Assembly (NCBI RefSeq): GCF_004340945.1
Contig: NZ_SLYD01000001.1
Location: 558,001-622,000 of the forward strand
Length of the DNA stretch: 64,000 nucleotides
Source: Sphingomonas sp. PP-F2F-A104-K0414
GTDB taxonomy: Bacteria; Pseudomonadota; Alphaproteobacteria; Sphingomonadales; Sphingomonadaceae
Direction: 5' to 3'
Below, piece by piece: positions 16,597-25,175 of this stretch. Numbering within the stretch: the first letter of the stretch is position 1; every line of letters begins with the position of its first letter. The position numbers and the translations under genes were made by a program. The notes beneath the pieces were generated by a model that had not been told where the DNA came from, made no database searches, and saw nothing but the letters and a program-made list of their open reading frames with translations.

Positions 16597-16703
16597 CACC
16601 TCCCCGGCGGAGGCCGGGGTCCAGTTGGGCAACGGTGCTAGTGACGGTTGCCCTTCGTTACCACGACCTTTCCAACTGGGCCCCGGCCTTCGCCGGGGTG
16701 GTG
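16597..16703. repeat. Family A intergenic inverted-repeat module
   Basis: Arms 16597-16629 and 16672-16703 with a 42-bp spacer that includes CTTCGTTACCACGACCTT, matching spacers of other family A copies. Slightly diverged left arm (CACCTCCCCGGCGGAGG). Confidence 0.88.
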
Positions 16704-16755
16704 CCTGCGCTTAGGACTTGAGTGTCGACCGATGCGGGGAGACGGCACTCCTCTG

Positions 16756-16862
16756 CTCCCCTTCCGCTTGCGGGGGGGGGCGGGGGAGGGGTTAGCCTCA
16801 TAAGCCGGACGCCGGTACGTACGTCGGCCCCTCCCCTAACCCCTCCCGCAAGCGGGAGGGGG
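16756..16862. repeat. G/C-tract inverted-repeat module (family E)
   Basis: CTCCCCTTCCGCTTGCGGGG (from 16756) with a following GGGGAGGGGTTAG faces CTAACCCCTCCCGCAAGCGG (from 16837). A run of nine or so G follows the left stem, typical of slippage. Confidence 0.75.
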
Positions 16863-16882
16863 ATTTGACCGTCGTCGCTTTG

Positions 16883-16915
16883 CTTGGTCCTGGGCTCCCG
16901 CCTTCGCGGGAGAAC
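16883..16915. repeat. Family C half module
   Basis: A single unit, TTGGTCCTGGGCTCCCGCC then TTCGCGGGAGAAC, equal to the right arm of the 55129-55206 and 12374-12453 modules. The inverse partner is absent. Confidence 0.7.
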
Positions 16916-16941
16916 ATAGTATGCTCACGCCCCCTTTGGAC

Positions 16942-16966
16942 TCGATCGAAGTATCACTTCGATCGA
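16942..16966. repeat. 25-bp palindrome downstream of the amtB terminator
   Basis: TCGATCGAAGT and ACTTCGATCGA are perfect 11-bp arms around a 3-nt loop. It follows the T-tract of the amtB terminator in the direction of transcription. Confidence 0.75.
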
Positions 16967-16968
16967 CC

Positions 16969-17002
16969 AAAAAAATGGCCCGGTGTGTTGCCACACCGAG
17001 CC
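16969..17002 (-). terminator. Intrinsic terminator of the glnK-amtB operon
   Basis: Read on the minus strand, GGCTCGGTGTG / CACACCGGGCC forms an 11-bp stem (one G-U) around the tetraloop GCAA, followed by ATTTTTTT. It lies about 57 bp after the amtB stop codon. It is the only strong Rho-independent terminator I see in the window. Confidence 0.9.
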
Positions 17003-17058
17003 AAGGTTGTCCGCAGGAGGAACGTCGTGGGTGCGAGCTCGGTCGGCCCGCTACCGAA

Positions 17059-18420
17059 CTAGTCGTAGGCGCGTTCACCGTGCTCGCCGAGATCGAGGCC
17101 TTCGCGCTCGACTTCCTCGGAGACCCGCAAGCCGGTCAGTGCCTTGGCGATGAAGATCGCGATGACGGTGCCGACAGCCGCCCAGACGATGGTCGTGGCG
17201 ACCGCCGCGACCTGGACGAACAACTGGTGGCCCATGTCGAAATCGGGCTTGCCGGGGCCGCCGAACGCTGGCGAGTAGACGATGCCGGTGCCGATCGCGC
17301 CGATTATGCCGCCGATGCCGTGGATGCCGAACGCGTCGAGTGCATCGTCATAGCCGAGCTTCGGCTTGAGGACCGTCACTGCGTAATAGCAGACCACCGA
17401 GGCGACCGCGCCGAGGATGATCGCGCCGAACGGGCCCGAGTTGCCGGCTGCCGGCGTGACCGCGACGAGGCCGGCGATGATGCCCGAGCAGAAGCCGAGT
17501 GCCGACCCCTTGTGACCGTTGACGCGCTCGATCAGCATCCAGGCGAGGCCCGCCGAGGCGGTGGCGACGAAGGTGTTGAGCATCGCGAGCCCAGCCGAAC
17601 CGTTCGCCTCGAGCGCCGAGCCGGCGTTGAAGCCGAACCAGCCGACCCAGAGCAGCCCGGTACCGATGCCGGTCATCGTCAGCGAATGCGGCGCCATACG
17701 ATCGGTGGGATAGCCGATCCGCTTGCCGAGGATCAGCGCCGCCACGAGTGCCGAGACACCGGCGTTGATGTGCACCACGGTGCCGCCGGCGAAATCGAGC
17801 GCGCCCATCTTGAAGAACTTGCCGCCCGATGCCCACACCATGTGCGCGACCGGGAAGTACACGATCGTCAGCCAGACGATGGCGAACACCATCACCGCCG
17901 AGAATTTCATCCGCTCGACCACCGAGCCGAGCACGAGCGCGACGGTGATCGCGGCGAACGTCATCTGGAAGCAGATGAAGACATATTCGGGGATAGCGAC
18001 GCCTGCGGTGAAGGTGGCCGCGGTCGAGTCGGGCGTGATGCCGCGAAGCAGTGCCTTGCCGAAGCCCGAGATATACTCGCCGCCGCCGTCGCCGAACGCC
18101 ATCGTGTAGCCGTACATCACCCACAGCAGCATCGCGAGACACGCGACCGCGCCGATCTGGGTCATCGTCGACAGCATGTTCTTGGCGCGGGTGAGACCGC
18201 CGTAGAACAGCGCGAGGCCGGGGACGATCATCATCAAAACCAGCAGCGTCGACGTCATCATCCAGGCGGTGTCGCCCTTGTTCACGGTCGCCACCACGGG
18301 CGCGACGACCGGGGCCACGGGTGCCGCGACGTCCTGCGCCCAAGCGGGTGCGGCGGCGATCATCGCCGCGCCGAACCCCAGAACCGCCGAGGCGGCTGTC
18401 TTCATGTCATGCTTCATCAT
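17059..18420 (-). CDS. amtB: Ammonium transporter AmtB
   Basis: 453 residues from ATG 18420 (GAGGGGGGAC immediately upstream). A cleavable signal (ending APAWAQ) precedes eleven hydrophobic helices, as in Amt proteins. Signature features: GDTAWMMTSTLLVLMMIVPG at the start of the mature protein, the DFAGGTVVHINAG segment with the pore His, and CSGIIAGLVAVTPAAG. It imports ammonium (as NH3 plus proton) across the inner membrane and is blocked by GlnK. It lies 8 bp downstream of glnK in the same operon, under the sigma-54 promoter at 18801-18815. Confidence 0.97.
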   Translation of the reverse strand: MMKHDMKTAASAVLGFGAAMIAAAPAWAQDVAAPVAPVVAPVVATVNKGDTAWMMTSTLLVLMMIVPGLALFYGGLTRAKNMLSTMTQIGAVACLAMLLWVMYGYTMAFGDGGGEYISGFGKALLRGITPDSTAATFTAGVAIPEYVFICFQMTFAAITVALVLGSVVERMKFSAVMVFAIVWLTIVYFPVAHMVWASGGKFFKMGALDFAGGTVVHINAGVSALVAALILGKRIGYPTDRMAPHSLTMTGIGTGLLWVGWFGFNAGSALEANGSAGLAMLNTFVATASAGLAWMLIERVNGHKGSALGFCSGIIAGLVAVTPAAGNSGPFGAIILGAVASVVCYYAVTVLKPKLGYDDALDAFGIHGIGGIIGAIGTGIVYSPAFGGPGKPDFDMGHQLFVQVAAVATTIVWAAVGTVIAIFIAKALTGLRVSEEVEREGLDLGEHGERAYD

Positions 18421-18428
18421 GTCCCCCC

Positions 18429-18767
18429 TCAGAGCGCTGAATCGTCAGTTTCGCCGGTGCGGATCCGCACGGCTTGGCCGACGTCGAGCACGAAGATCTT
18501 GCCGTCGCCGATCGCGCCGGTGTTGGCCGATGCCTGGATCGCCTCGACCACGCGGTCGGACAGGCTGGCGGCGCAGACCACCTCGATCTTGATCTTCGGC
18601 ACCATGTTGGTGCTGTATTCGGCCCCCCGGTAGATCTCGGTCTGGCCCTTCTGACGGCCGAACCCCTTGACCTCGGTGACCGTCATGCCCGCCACGCCGA
18701 TCGTGGTGAGCGCTTCGCGCACCTCGTCGAGCTTGAACGGCTTGATGATGGCAATGACGAGTTTCAT
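18429..18767 (-). CDS. glnK: Nitrogen regulatory protein P-II (GlnK)
   Basis: 112 residues from ATG 18767. [20 protein letters not shown] opens the protein, and the T-loop has Tyr51 in YRGAEY, the uridylylation site; K90/R-type nucleotide-binding residues are in [13 protein letters not shown] proteins integrate 2-oxoglutarate, ATP/ADP and glutamine signals. Linkage to amtB identifies it as GlnK, which sequesters AmtB when nitrogen is plentiful. The start is 33 nt from a consensus sigma-54 promoter, with GGGAAGGGGC as ribosome binding site. Confidence 0.97.
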   Translation of the reverse strand: MKLVIAIIKPFKLDEVREALTTIGVAGMTVTEVKGFGRQKGQTEIYRGAEYSTNMVPKIKIEVVCAASLSDRVVEAIQASANTGAIGDGKIFVLDVGQAVRIRTGETDDSAL

Positions 18768-18800
18768 CGCGCCCCTTCCCCTTGTTACGGAAGGGGCCTC

Positions 18801-18815
18801 GCAATGTGCGTGCCA
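18801..18815 (-). promoter_or_regulatory. Sigma-54 (RpoN) promoter of glnK-amtB
   Basis: On the minus strand, TGGCAC (18815-18810), then GCACA, then TTGC (18804-18801): an exact match to the -24/-12 consensus TGGCAC-N5-TTGC, 33 bp before the glnK start. Sigma-54 promoters need an activator, here presumably NtrC; GTGC-rich sequence at 18882-18901 could hold activator sites. The rpoN gene is in the same window (36802). Confidence 0.88.
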
Positions 18816-18924
18816 GTTGCGGTGTGGAGGGGTGAGGTGTGCTTGCGGGGGCGCGCAGAGGGGAATTGGCGGTTAAAACTTGTGCAGTGCGGTGCGGGTG
18901 CTCGAAAAACGGGCAGCTATCTTT

Positions 18925-19021
18925 CCGTCATGCCGGGCTTGTTCCGGCATCCACCGCGCCGCGTACTCACGAGCGTTTGGTTTGCGGGACCGTGGATGCC
19001 GGAACGAGCCCGGCATGACGG
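18925..19021. repeat. Family B intergenic inverted-repeat module
   Basis: Arms 18925-18954 and 18992-19021 are 30-bp inverse copies with one mismatch (core GGAACGAGCCCGGCATGACG). It occupies the purH-glnK gap, upstream of the sigma-54 promoter. Confidence 0.92.
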
Positions 19022-19084
19022 AGTGGGAGGGCGACGGGGTGGGTGGGGCGACGGGGTTTGCTTGCCCCCAGCCCCATGTCGAAC

Positions 19085-20647
19085 TCAGTGGCGGAAGTGG
19101 CGCATGCCGGTGAAGACCATCGCGAGGCCGGCTTCGTCCGCTGCCGCGATGACGTCGGCGTCGCGGATCGAGCCGCCGGGCTGGATCACTGCCGTCGCGC
19201 CGGCCTCCACCGCCGCCAGCAACCCATCCGCGAACGGGAAGAACGCGTCCGACGCGACCGCCGAGCCGATCGTGCGCGGGGTCGACCAGCCGGCCTTGTC
19301 CGCCGCGTCCTTCGCCTTCCACGCGGCGATGCGCGCGGATTCGAGGCGGTTCATCTGGCCCGCACCGATGCCCGCGGTGCTGCCGTCCTTGGCGTAGACG
19401 ATCGCGTTGGATTTGGTGTGCTTGGCCACCGTCCAGGCGAAGCGGCAGTCGATCAGTTCCTGCTCGGTCGGCTGGCGCGAGGTGACCACCTTCAGCTCAC
19501 CCGGCGTGCCGTTGTCGCGACCCTGGACGAGCCAGCCGCCAGCAATCGACTTTGCCGTCAGGCCGAGGCGCGCGGGATCGGGGAGGTCGCCGGTGAGCAG
19601 CAAGCGAAGGTTCTTCTTGGCGGCGAACAGCGCGATCGCGTCCTCGTCGGCGTCGGGGGCGACGACGACTTCGGTGAAGATGCCGGTTATCTGGCGCGCG
19701 GTCTCGGCGTCGAGCGTGCGGTTCACGGCGATGATGCCGCCGAAAGCGGAGACGGTGTCGCAGGCGAACGCCGCGGCATAGGCTTCGGCGAGCGTGGCGC
19801 CGGTGGCGACGCCACAGGGGTTGGCGTGCTTGACGATCACGACCGAGGGCTCGGCGTCGCGGAATTCTGCGATGAGTTCGAGCGCGGCGTCGGCGTCGTT
19901 GAGGTTGTTGTAGCTGAGCGCCTTGCCCTGGAGCTGGCGGGCTTGGCCGATGCCCTGGACCGAGCCGGTTGCGGTGTAGAAGGCGGCGGACTGGTGCGGG
20001 TTCTCGCCGTAGCGAAGCGTGTCACCACGCTTAAGCGTGATCGGCAGGGTGGCGGGGAATTCCTCGGCCTGATCTACCGTGCCGAACCATGTCGCGATCG
20101 CGGAGTCATAGGCGGCGGTGGTGGCGAAGGCTTTCGCGGCGAGTTTCTTGCGGTCGTCGAGCGTCGTCGTGCCGCCGGAGACGAGCGCATAGTCGGCGGG
20201 GTCGGTCACGATCGCGACATAGGCGTGGTTCTTGGCCGCCGAGCGCACCATGCTGGGGCCGCCGATGTCGATGTTCTCGATCACGGTGTCGCGGTCGGCG
20301 CCCTTCGCGACGGTGGCCTCGAACGGGTAGAGGTTGACGATCACGAGGTCGATCGCGCCGATCTTGTGCTCGGCCATCGAGGCGGCGTGGCCGGCGTCGT
20401 CGCGGACCGCGAGCAGTCCGCCGTGGACCATCGGGTGGAGCGTCTTGACGCGGCCGTCCATCATTTCGGGGAAGCCGGTGAGTTCGCTGACGTCGCGGAC
20501 TTCGAGGCCGGCCGCGCGGAGGGCGGTGGCGGTGCCGCCGGTCGAGACGAGTTCTACGCCATGGCTGGCCAGCGCCTTGCCGAGATCGACGATCCCAGTC
20601 TTGTCGGAGACGGACAGGAGCGCGCGCTTGATCGGGATGCTGGTCAT
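19085..20647 (-). CDS. purH: Bifunctional AICAR transformylase / IMP cyclohydrolase
   Basis: 520 residues from ATG 20647, standard length. N-terminal MGS-fold cyclohydrolase ([49 protein letters not shown]) and C-terminal transformylase with [36 protein letters not shown] and [11 protein letters not shown]. It catalyses the last two steps of IMP synthesis using 10-formyl-THF. It is the last gene of the minus-strand run RsmB/NOP, rpe, heparinase-like, purH, although a 258-bp gap with a palindrome precedes it. Confidence 0.97.
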   Translation of the reverse strand: MTSIPIKRALLSVSDKTGIVDLGKALASHGVELVSTGGTATALRAAGLEVRDVSELTGFPEMMDGRVKTLHPMVHGGLLAVRDDAGHAASMAEHKIGAIDLVIVNLYPFEATVAKGADRDTVIENIDIGGPSMVRSAAKNHAYVAIVTDPADYALVSGGTTTLDDRKKLAAKAFATTAAYDSAIATWFGTVDQAEEFPATLPITLKRGDTLRYGENPHQSAAFYTATGSVQGIGQARQLQGKALSYNNLNDADAALELIAEFRDAEPSVVIVKHANPCGVATGATLAEAYAAAFACDTVSAFGGIIAVNRTLDAETARQITGIFTEVVVAPDADEDAIALFAAKKNLRLLLTGDLPDPARLGLTAKSIAGGWLVQGRDNGTPGELKVVTSRQPTEQELIDCRFAWTVAKHTKSNAIVYAKDGSTAGIGAGQMNRLESARIAAWKAKDAADKAGWSTPRTIGSAVASDAFFPFADGLLAAVEAGATAVIQPGGSIRDADVIAAADEAGLAMVFTGMRHFRH

Positions 20648-20771
20648 GAGGGGTCTTTCGTCGGGAGTCGCCGTACGGCGGTGCCTTAGCGTTGGTTGAC
20701 GTCGGGGAACAGGGGGCGAGCCTTGTCTGATCTCGCTCTCACTCTTCTCTCGCTCTCACTCTCACTCTTCC

Positions 20772-20851
20772 CGTCATCCTGACGAAAGTCAGGACCCAGA
20801 GCCACGAAGGGAGTCGCTTGGTATCCTGGGTCCTGACTTTCGTCAGGATGA
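20772..20851. repeat. Inverted-repeat module, GTCATCCTGACGAAAG type (family G)
   Basis: Arms 20772-20798 and 20825-20851 are perfect inverses over 27 bp around a 26-bp spacer. It lies between purH and the heparinase-like gene. Its design resembles family H (GTCATCC..CGAAAG..GG). Beside it, 20729-20770 holds a CTCACTCT-rich simple repeat. Confidence 0.9.
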
Positions 20852-20905
20852 CTGAGGTGGGTTGGAGAGCGTAAGTCTTCAAACTGCACGCCGGCAGACG
20901 TTGGG

Positions 20906-22642
20906 TCAGGCCTTCTTCAGGGCCCAGCTCACACTCGCGCCGCCGGCCGCAGCCTCCCCCGTGATCATCAGTTGCTGCGTCGCGACCGGGCGGCCGTCGG
21001 CGTCGATCCAGACGCTGTCCTCGACCACCAGCGCGCCGCCGCGGCAGCGGAATTGCCACAAGGGGCCACCGGGAAGGCGGAGGATCGCGCCGAGGCCGTC
21101 CGCCGTAGGGGAAACCTGCACGCCCTCCCCCAAGTGGAAACGGATCGCGAACAGCGACAACCCCGCCCGGCGCTTGCGCCCCTGCGGCAACAACGCGTCC
21201 TCTCCGCGGAGTTCGCGGCCGTCGCCGGTGAGCATCAGCTGGCGGCGGTGGAGGGAGCCCCAGCGGCGGACATAGCCGTCGTGGCTCGCCTCGATCCGGC
21301 TGGCGGCATCCGATTCCTGGCGGCTGAGCTCGACTTCGCCCACGCCGCGGCCGAGCGTGCCGTCGGCGAGGATCGCGGTCGAATTGCTGTCGGCGATCGT
21401 CAGCGTGGAATGCGCGGCGGTCGAGCGCAAACCCTCGACCATCGCGGGCGGGAGTTGCGCGATACCGGCGCGTGCGCCGCCGCAATTGACGACGATCCGC
21501 GCCGGGCCATCGGAGAATTCGAACGCCAGCGTCGAGGCGCAGCCGCCTTCGACGAGGCGCGCGATCGGCGGCGGGGCGGCGTCGACGATCAGCACCGCGG
21601 TGCCGGCAGCGAGGCGTTGATAACCCCAGTCGCGCGCCTGGCGGAGCGGGCGGGTGCGGACGCCGCTGGCTTCGATGACTGCGGCGACCTGCGTTTCGCT
21701 GGCCGGACCGCCGCCCTGCCAGCTCGACAGGCCGCGGTCGGCGTGCGCGACGCCGAGCAATGCCGCAACCATCCGGGTGAGCGTGACCGCGACCGTCTCG
21801 GGGAGTTCGGCGCTGCGGGCGGCGTAGCTTTCCTGGAGCAAGGTGAGCAGCTGGATCGAATCGAGCAGCATCGCCGGGCTGCGCGAGACCGAGCCGCCAT
21901 CGTCGAACAGACCGGTGCCGAGCGCGCGGAGCAGGCCGGCCTCACCGAACGCCTGCCGCGGCTCGCCGCCGGGGATGAGCAGCCCGGCCGCGACGACTCC
22001 GCACCAGGCGGCGATGCGGGGGGCACCGGCGGGGGCCTTGTCGGCATTGCGATCGAGGTGGAGTGCGCCCTTGGCAAGTGCGTTCAACACCTTCGACCGG
22101 TAGATCTGGTCGGACGACGACAGGATCAGCGGCGCATGCGCGGTCCAGGCGAGGATGCGGCGTCCCCACATGTCGGGACGCCATGCGATCCCACCCTGCG
22201 TGTCGGCGTGCGCGGTCAGCCAGAGACCCATGAGATATTCGGCGATCGGCGCACCCCGCGCACGGGTCGCGACGGTCGAGAGATCGCGCAGCCACGCGAA
22301 ACTGTGCAAATATTCGGCGAAGGGCTTTGGGAGCGGTTTCGAAAGATCGAGCGTCTCGATATCGCGCGCTTCGCCGCGGAACGAGAGGACGCCCTCCAGC
22401 AGCATCGTGCCGCGCGCAATATCGCCGAGAATGGGGTCGTCGGGGACTGCGATCAGCTTCAGCGGATAGCGCCCCTTGAGGCGCAGCGTGTGGAGCGGGG
22501 TGCGCCACGTCAGGCGGTGGAAGCGCTCGGCCAGCCGGTCGGCGAGCGACAGCCCCTTGTCGCCGCCGAGACGGATCAGGCGGCGGCCTTCGTCGATCCC
22601 GTCGGGGGCGGGATCGGTTACATGATCGGGGGCTTCGTTCAC
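20906..22642 (-). CDS. Heparinase II/III-like polysaccharide lyase family protein
   Basis: 578 residues from GTG 22642, chosen because GTGA overlaps the rpe stop (22641-22639); a longer upstream frame would run through rpe. The N-terminal half is an all-helical toroid-like region ([27 protein letters not shown]...), and the C-terminal half carries the heparinase II/III beta-sandwich pattern ([35 protein letters not shown]). The family cleaves acidic polysaccharides, mostly in the periplasm, but no signal peptide is seen here. Substrate unknown. Its fusion to rpe by coupling suggests regular co-expression. Confidence 0.85.
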   Translation of the reverse strand: MNEAPDHVTDPAPDGIDEGRRLIRLGGDKGLSLADRLAERFHRLTWRTPLHTLRLKGRYPLKLIAVPDDPILGDIARGTMLLEGVLSFRGEARDIETLDLSKPLPKPFAEYLHSFAWLRDLSTVATRARGAPIAEYLMGLWLTAHADTQGGIAWRPDMWGRRILAWTAHAPLILSSSDQIYRSKVLNALAKGALHLDRNADKAPAGAPRIAAWCGVVAAGLLIPGGEPRQAFGEAGLLRALGTGLFDDGGSVSRSPAMLLDSIQLLTLLQESYAARSAELPETVAVTLTRMVAALLGVAHADRGLSSWQGGGPASETQVAAVIEASGVRTRPLRQARDWGYQRLAAGTAVLIVDAAPPPIARLVEGGCASTLAFEFSDGPARIVVNCGGARAGIAQLPPAMVEGLRSTAAHSTLTIADSNSTAILADGTLGRGVGEVELSRQESDAASRIEASHDGYVRRWGSLHRRQLMLTGDGRELRGEDALLPQGRKRRAGLSLFAIRFHLGEGVQVSPTADGLGAILRLPGGPLWQFRCRGGALVVEDSVWIDADGRPVATQQLMITGEAAAGGASVSWALKKA

Positions 22643-23295
22643 CCCCGCAACGCGGCGATGTTGGCAGCGTATTGCGATGGTCCGCCGCGGAAGACCGAAG
22701 TGCCCGCGACCAGTGCGTCGGCACCGGCCTCGATGCAGCGCCTGGCCCACTCCGCATCGACGCCGCCATCGACTTCGAGATCGATCGCGCGGCCGCTCTT
22801 TTCGATCATCGTTCGGATCGCGCTGATCTTCTTGAGCTGGCTGGGGATGAAACTCTGGCCGCCGAAGCCGGGGTTGACGCTCATCACGAGGACGAGGTCG
22901 ACCATGTCGATCAGGTAGTCGAGCATCTTGGCGGGGGTGCCGGGGCAGATCACGATGCCCGCGCGCTTGCCGAGGCTCTTGACGTGCTGGAGCGAGCGAT
23001 GGATGTGCGGGCCGGCCTCGTAATGCACGGTGATGCAGTCGGCACCGGCCTCCGCGAACGCGTCGAGATAGGCGTCGACGGGCGAGATCATCAAATGGAC
23101 GTCGAACGGCTTGGTGGTGACGCCGCGGACCGATTTCATGACCGCGGGGCCGAACGAGATGTTGGGGACGAAATGGCCGTCCATCACGTCGATGTGGATC
23201 CAGTCGGCGCCGGCCGCGTCGATGGCGCGGACTTCCTCGCCGAGTTTCGAGAAGTCGGCGGAGAGGATCGAGGGGGCGATGCGGACGGGTTGCAT
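22639..23295 (-). CDS. rpe: Ribulose-phosphate 3-epimerase
   Basis: 218 residues from ATG 23295. [20 protein letters not shown] start, metal-binding [12 protein letters not shown] (34-45), [22 protein letters not shown] and the phosphate site LEVDGGV near 170 define the TIM-barrel epimerase. It interconverts ribulose 5-phosphate and xylulose 5-phosphate in the pentose phosphate pathway. The stop overlaps the heparinase-like start by 4 bp. Confidence 0.97.
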   Translation of the reverse strand: MQPVRIAPSILSADFSKLGEEVRAIDAAGADWIHIDVMDGHFVPNISFGPAVMKSVRGVTTKPFDVHLMISPVDAYLDAFAEAGADCITVHYEAGPHIHRSLQHVKSLGKRAGIVICPGTPAKMLDYLIDMVDLVLVMSVNPGFGGQSFIPSQLKKISAIRTMIEKSGRAIDLEVDGGVDAEWARRCIEAGADALVAGTSVFRGGPSQYAANIAALRG

Positions 23296-23340
23296 GGTTT
23301 TGTCCTAGCGCGGGACCGGTACGCTGTACCAGCCCCTCAT

Positions 23341-23418
23341 GTTTTCCTGCGCAGGCAGGAATCCAGGGTTACGAACGGCCCGCTGAGTAATCCTGGGCCC
23401 CCGCCTTCGCGGGGGAAC
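23341..23418. repeat. Family C intergenic inverted-repeat module
   Basis: Right arm 23391-23418 matches the family C right arm; the left arm (23341-23370, TTTTCCTGCGCAGGCAGGAAT) is diverged but keeps the inverse layout. It lies between the RsmB/NOP gene and rpe. Confidence 0.75.
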
Positions 23419-23429
23419 GGCCTTGTTGG

Positions 23430-24719
23430 TTAGCTACGTTTCAGTCTCGCGATGAAGAAACCGTCGCAGCCGCCTTGGTCGGCGAGCATGCCGGGAAGCG
23501 TGCGGACGGTACCCGCCTCCGTGGGCGTGATGCCGGCGGGGAGTTCGGACTGGTCGACCTGCGCGATCGTGTAGTCGCTGCGCGCCGCGAGAAACGCGTC
23601 CAGTTGCGCCTCGCCTTCCGATGGTTCGAGCGAACAGGTGGCGTACACCAACGTGCCACCCGGCTTCACCCAGTCCGCCGCCCTCGCGAAGATCCGCGCC
23701 TGCAACGCCGCGGTTTCGGCGATGATCGAGGGGCGGACGCGGTGGAGGACGTCGGGGTGGCGGCGGAAGATGCCCGTGGCGCTGCACGGCGCGTCGATCA
23801 GGATCGCGTCGGCGGGCTCGGTCGGCGCCCATTCGAGGATGTCGGCGTTGACGACCTCGGCCTTCAGGTGCGTGCGGTAGAGATTCTCGCGCAGGCGCTT
23901 GATCCGGCTTTGCGAATTGTCGACCGAGGTGACGGTCCAGCCCGCGCTCGCGAGTTGCAGAGACTTGCCGCCGGGGGCTGCGCAGAGATCGAGGACGTGG
24001 CCGCCACCTTCTGACGGGGCCTTCCCCAGCAACCGCGCGGGGAGCGAGGCGGCGATGTCCTGCACCCACCACGCGCCGTCGCCGAAGCCCGCCATGTCGG
24101 GGACGGAGTCGTGGTCGCCTAACCGCAGATGCCCGGGCATGAAGCTCTCACCGCCGAGTTTCTCGCGCCAGCCTTCGGTTTCGGACGGGTCGGCGATCGT
24201 CAGGTCGAGCGGCGGTACCTGCGCGATCGCGCGACCTGCGGCGTCGACCATCTCCTCACCCCACGCGGCTTCCCAGCGCAGTTCGACCGGGGCCGGCAGC
24301 GTGGGCACCTCGGGGAGCAGCATGTTGGCGCGGAACAGCGTGCCGAACACGCCGTGGACGAGCTTGCGCGGGCCGCCGTCGACCAGCGGCAACACGGTCG
24401 AGATCGCGGCGTGCGACGGCGTGCCGAGGATCAGCACCTGGACGAGCGCGATCCGCAGCGCCATGCGCGCCTTTGCGTCGTCGGGGAGGTTGGTCTTGGT
24501 GACCGAATCGATCATCGCGTCGAGATCGGGCAGGCGGCGCAGCGTCTCGGCGGCGATCGCGTGGGCGAGGCCGCGGTCAGGGCCGTGGATTGCTCGGGTG
24601 GCTGCCGGCAATGCGGATTCGAGCGACTCGCCGCGACGCAGGACGGCGTCTAGCAGGCGGAGCGCGGCGCGGCGGGTCGGGACGCCGAGCGGCTCGGGGG
24701 CGTGGGTATAGTCGGGCAT
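23430..24719 (-). CDS. RsmB/NOP family RNA cytosine-C5 methyltransferase
   Basis: 429 residues from ATG 24719. An N-terminal NusB-like helical domain (about 1-140) is followed by a SAM-dependent methyltransferase: SAM loop LDLCAAPGGKSLQLASAGW, motif IV DAPCSATGIFRRHPD (catalytic helper Cys near 311) and motif VI YATCSLEPSEGEAQ (nucleophile Cys near 360). The pairing with NusB fits the 16S rRNA m5C967 methyltransferase RsmB, but the exact target is inferred. It heads the minus-strand run toward purH and is divergent from the SDHAF4-like gene. Confidence 0.9.
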   Translation of the reverse strand: MPDYTHAPEPLGVPTRRAALRLLDAVLRRGESLESALPAATRAIHGPDRGLAHAIAAETLRRLPDLDAMIDSVTKTNLPDDAKARMALRIALVQVLILGTPSHAAISTVLPLVDGGPRKLVHGVFGTLFRANMLLPEVPTLPAPVELRWEAAWGEEMVDAAGRAIAQVPPLDLTIADPSETEGWREKLGGESFMPGHLRLGDHDSVPDMAGFGDGAWWVQDIAASLPARLLGKAPSEGGGHVLDLCAAPGGKSLQLASAGWTVTSVDNSQSRIKRLRENLYRTHLKAEVVNADILEWAPTEPADAILIDAPCSATGIFRRHPDVLHRVRPSIIAETAALQARIFARAADWVKPGGTLVYATCSLEPSEGEAQLDAFLAARSDYTIAQVDQSELPAGITPTEAGTVRTLPGMLADQGGCDGFFIARLKRS

Positions 24720-24825
24720 ATCAAGGTCCTTCGCGTTCGGTTTGTCGCGCGGCTGTTATGGCAAAGCGGCGCGACAGGGCCCATGTGGCGGTTACGACGC
24801 CAACACGCAAATCCGGAGAGCCGCG

Positions 24826-24984
24826 ATGGGCCAGCGCCCCGATCATCTGAAGCCACCCGAATATCTTGCGAAGAATACGCCGGTGCCGAAGCCCGAGGCG
24901 ATCGTACCGGACAAGGACCCCGAGCCGCGCGATCCTACGCGCTATGGCGATTGGGAGCTGAAGGGCATGGCGATCGATTTCTGA
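24826..24984 (+). CDS. DUF1674 / SDHAF4-type succinate dehydrogenase assembly factor
   Basis: 52 residues from ATG 24826. It ends RDPTRYGDWELKGMAIDF, the invariant C-terminal signature of DUF1674, whose mitochondrial member (SDHAF4/Sdh8) binds flavinylated SdhA and promotes its assembly. Length is typical of bacterial forms. An 80-codon frame starts farther upstream, but its extra residues do not fit the family. Divergent from the RsmB/NOP gene. Confidence 0.88.
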   Translation: MGQRPDHLKPPEYLAKNTPVPKPEAIVPDKDPEPRDPTRYGDWELKGMAIDF

Positions 24985-25011
24985 GGGGCTTACCGCACCC
25001 AATACCTATCG

Positions 25012-25115
25012 CCACCCCGGCGAAGGCCGGGGCCCAATTGGCAAGGTGGTCATAACGTAGCGCTGCCCTTCGTTAGCGACGTTCTCCAATTGGGCCCCGG
25101 CCTTCGCCGGGGTGG
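25012..25115. repeat. Family A intergenic inverted-repeat module
   Basis: Perfect 30-bp arms at 25012-25041 and 25086-25115 around a 44-bp spacer with CATAACG...CTTCGTTAG, an inner inverted repeat. It lies between the SDHAF4-like and AsmA genes. Confidence 0.92.
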
Positions 25116-25175
25116 TGTTCGGTTTCAAGATGACGCGCGAAATCTGCGGCAGCGGTCCTGACGCAGGCGGAACGA

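Larger units (their letters stand above)
16320..17058. other. 739-bp gap filled by four palindromic modules and a terminator
   Basis: No gene is supported. In order it holds modules 16389-16525, 16597-16703, 16756-16862 and 16883-16915, a 25-bp palindrome at 16942-16966, and the intrinsic terminator of the minus-strand glnK-amtB operon (16969-17002). This is the most repeat-dense gap of the window. Confidence 0.85.

Noticed and set aside
16320-17058. CRISPR-like repeat array
   Set aside because: Repeats are of different families, inverted and irregularly spaced; no cas genes.
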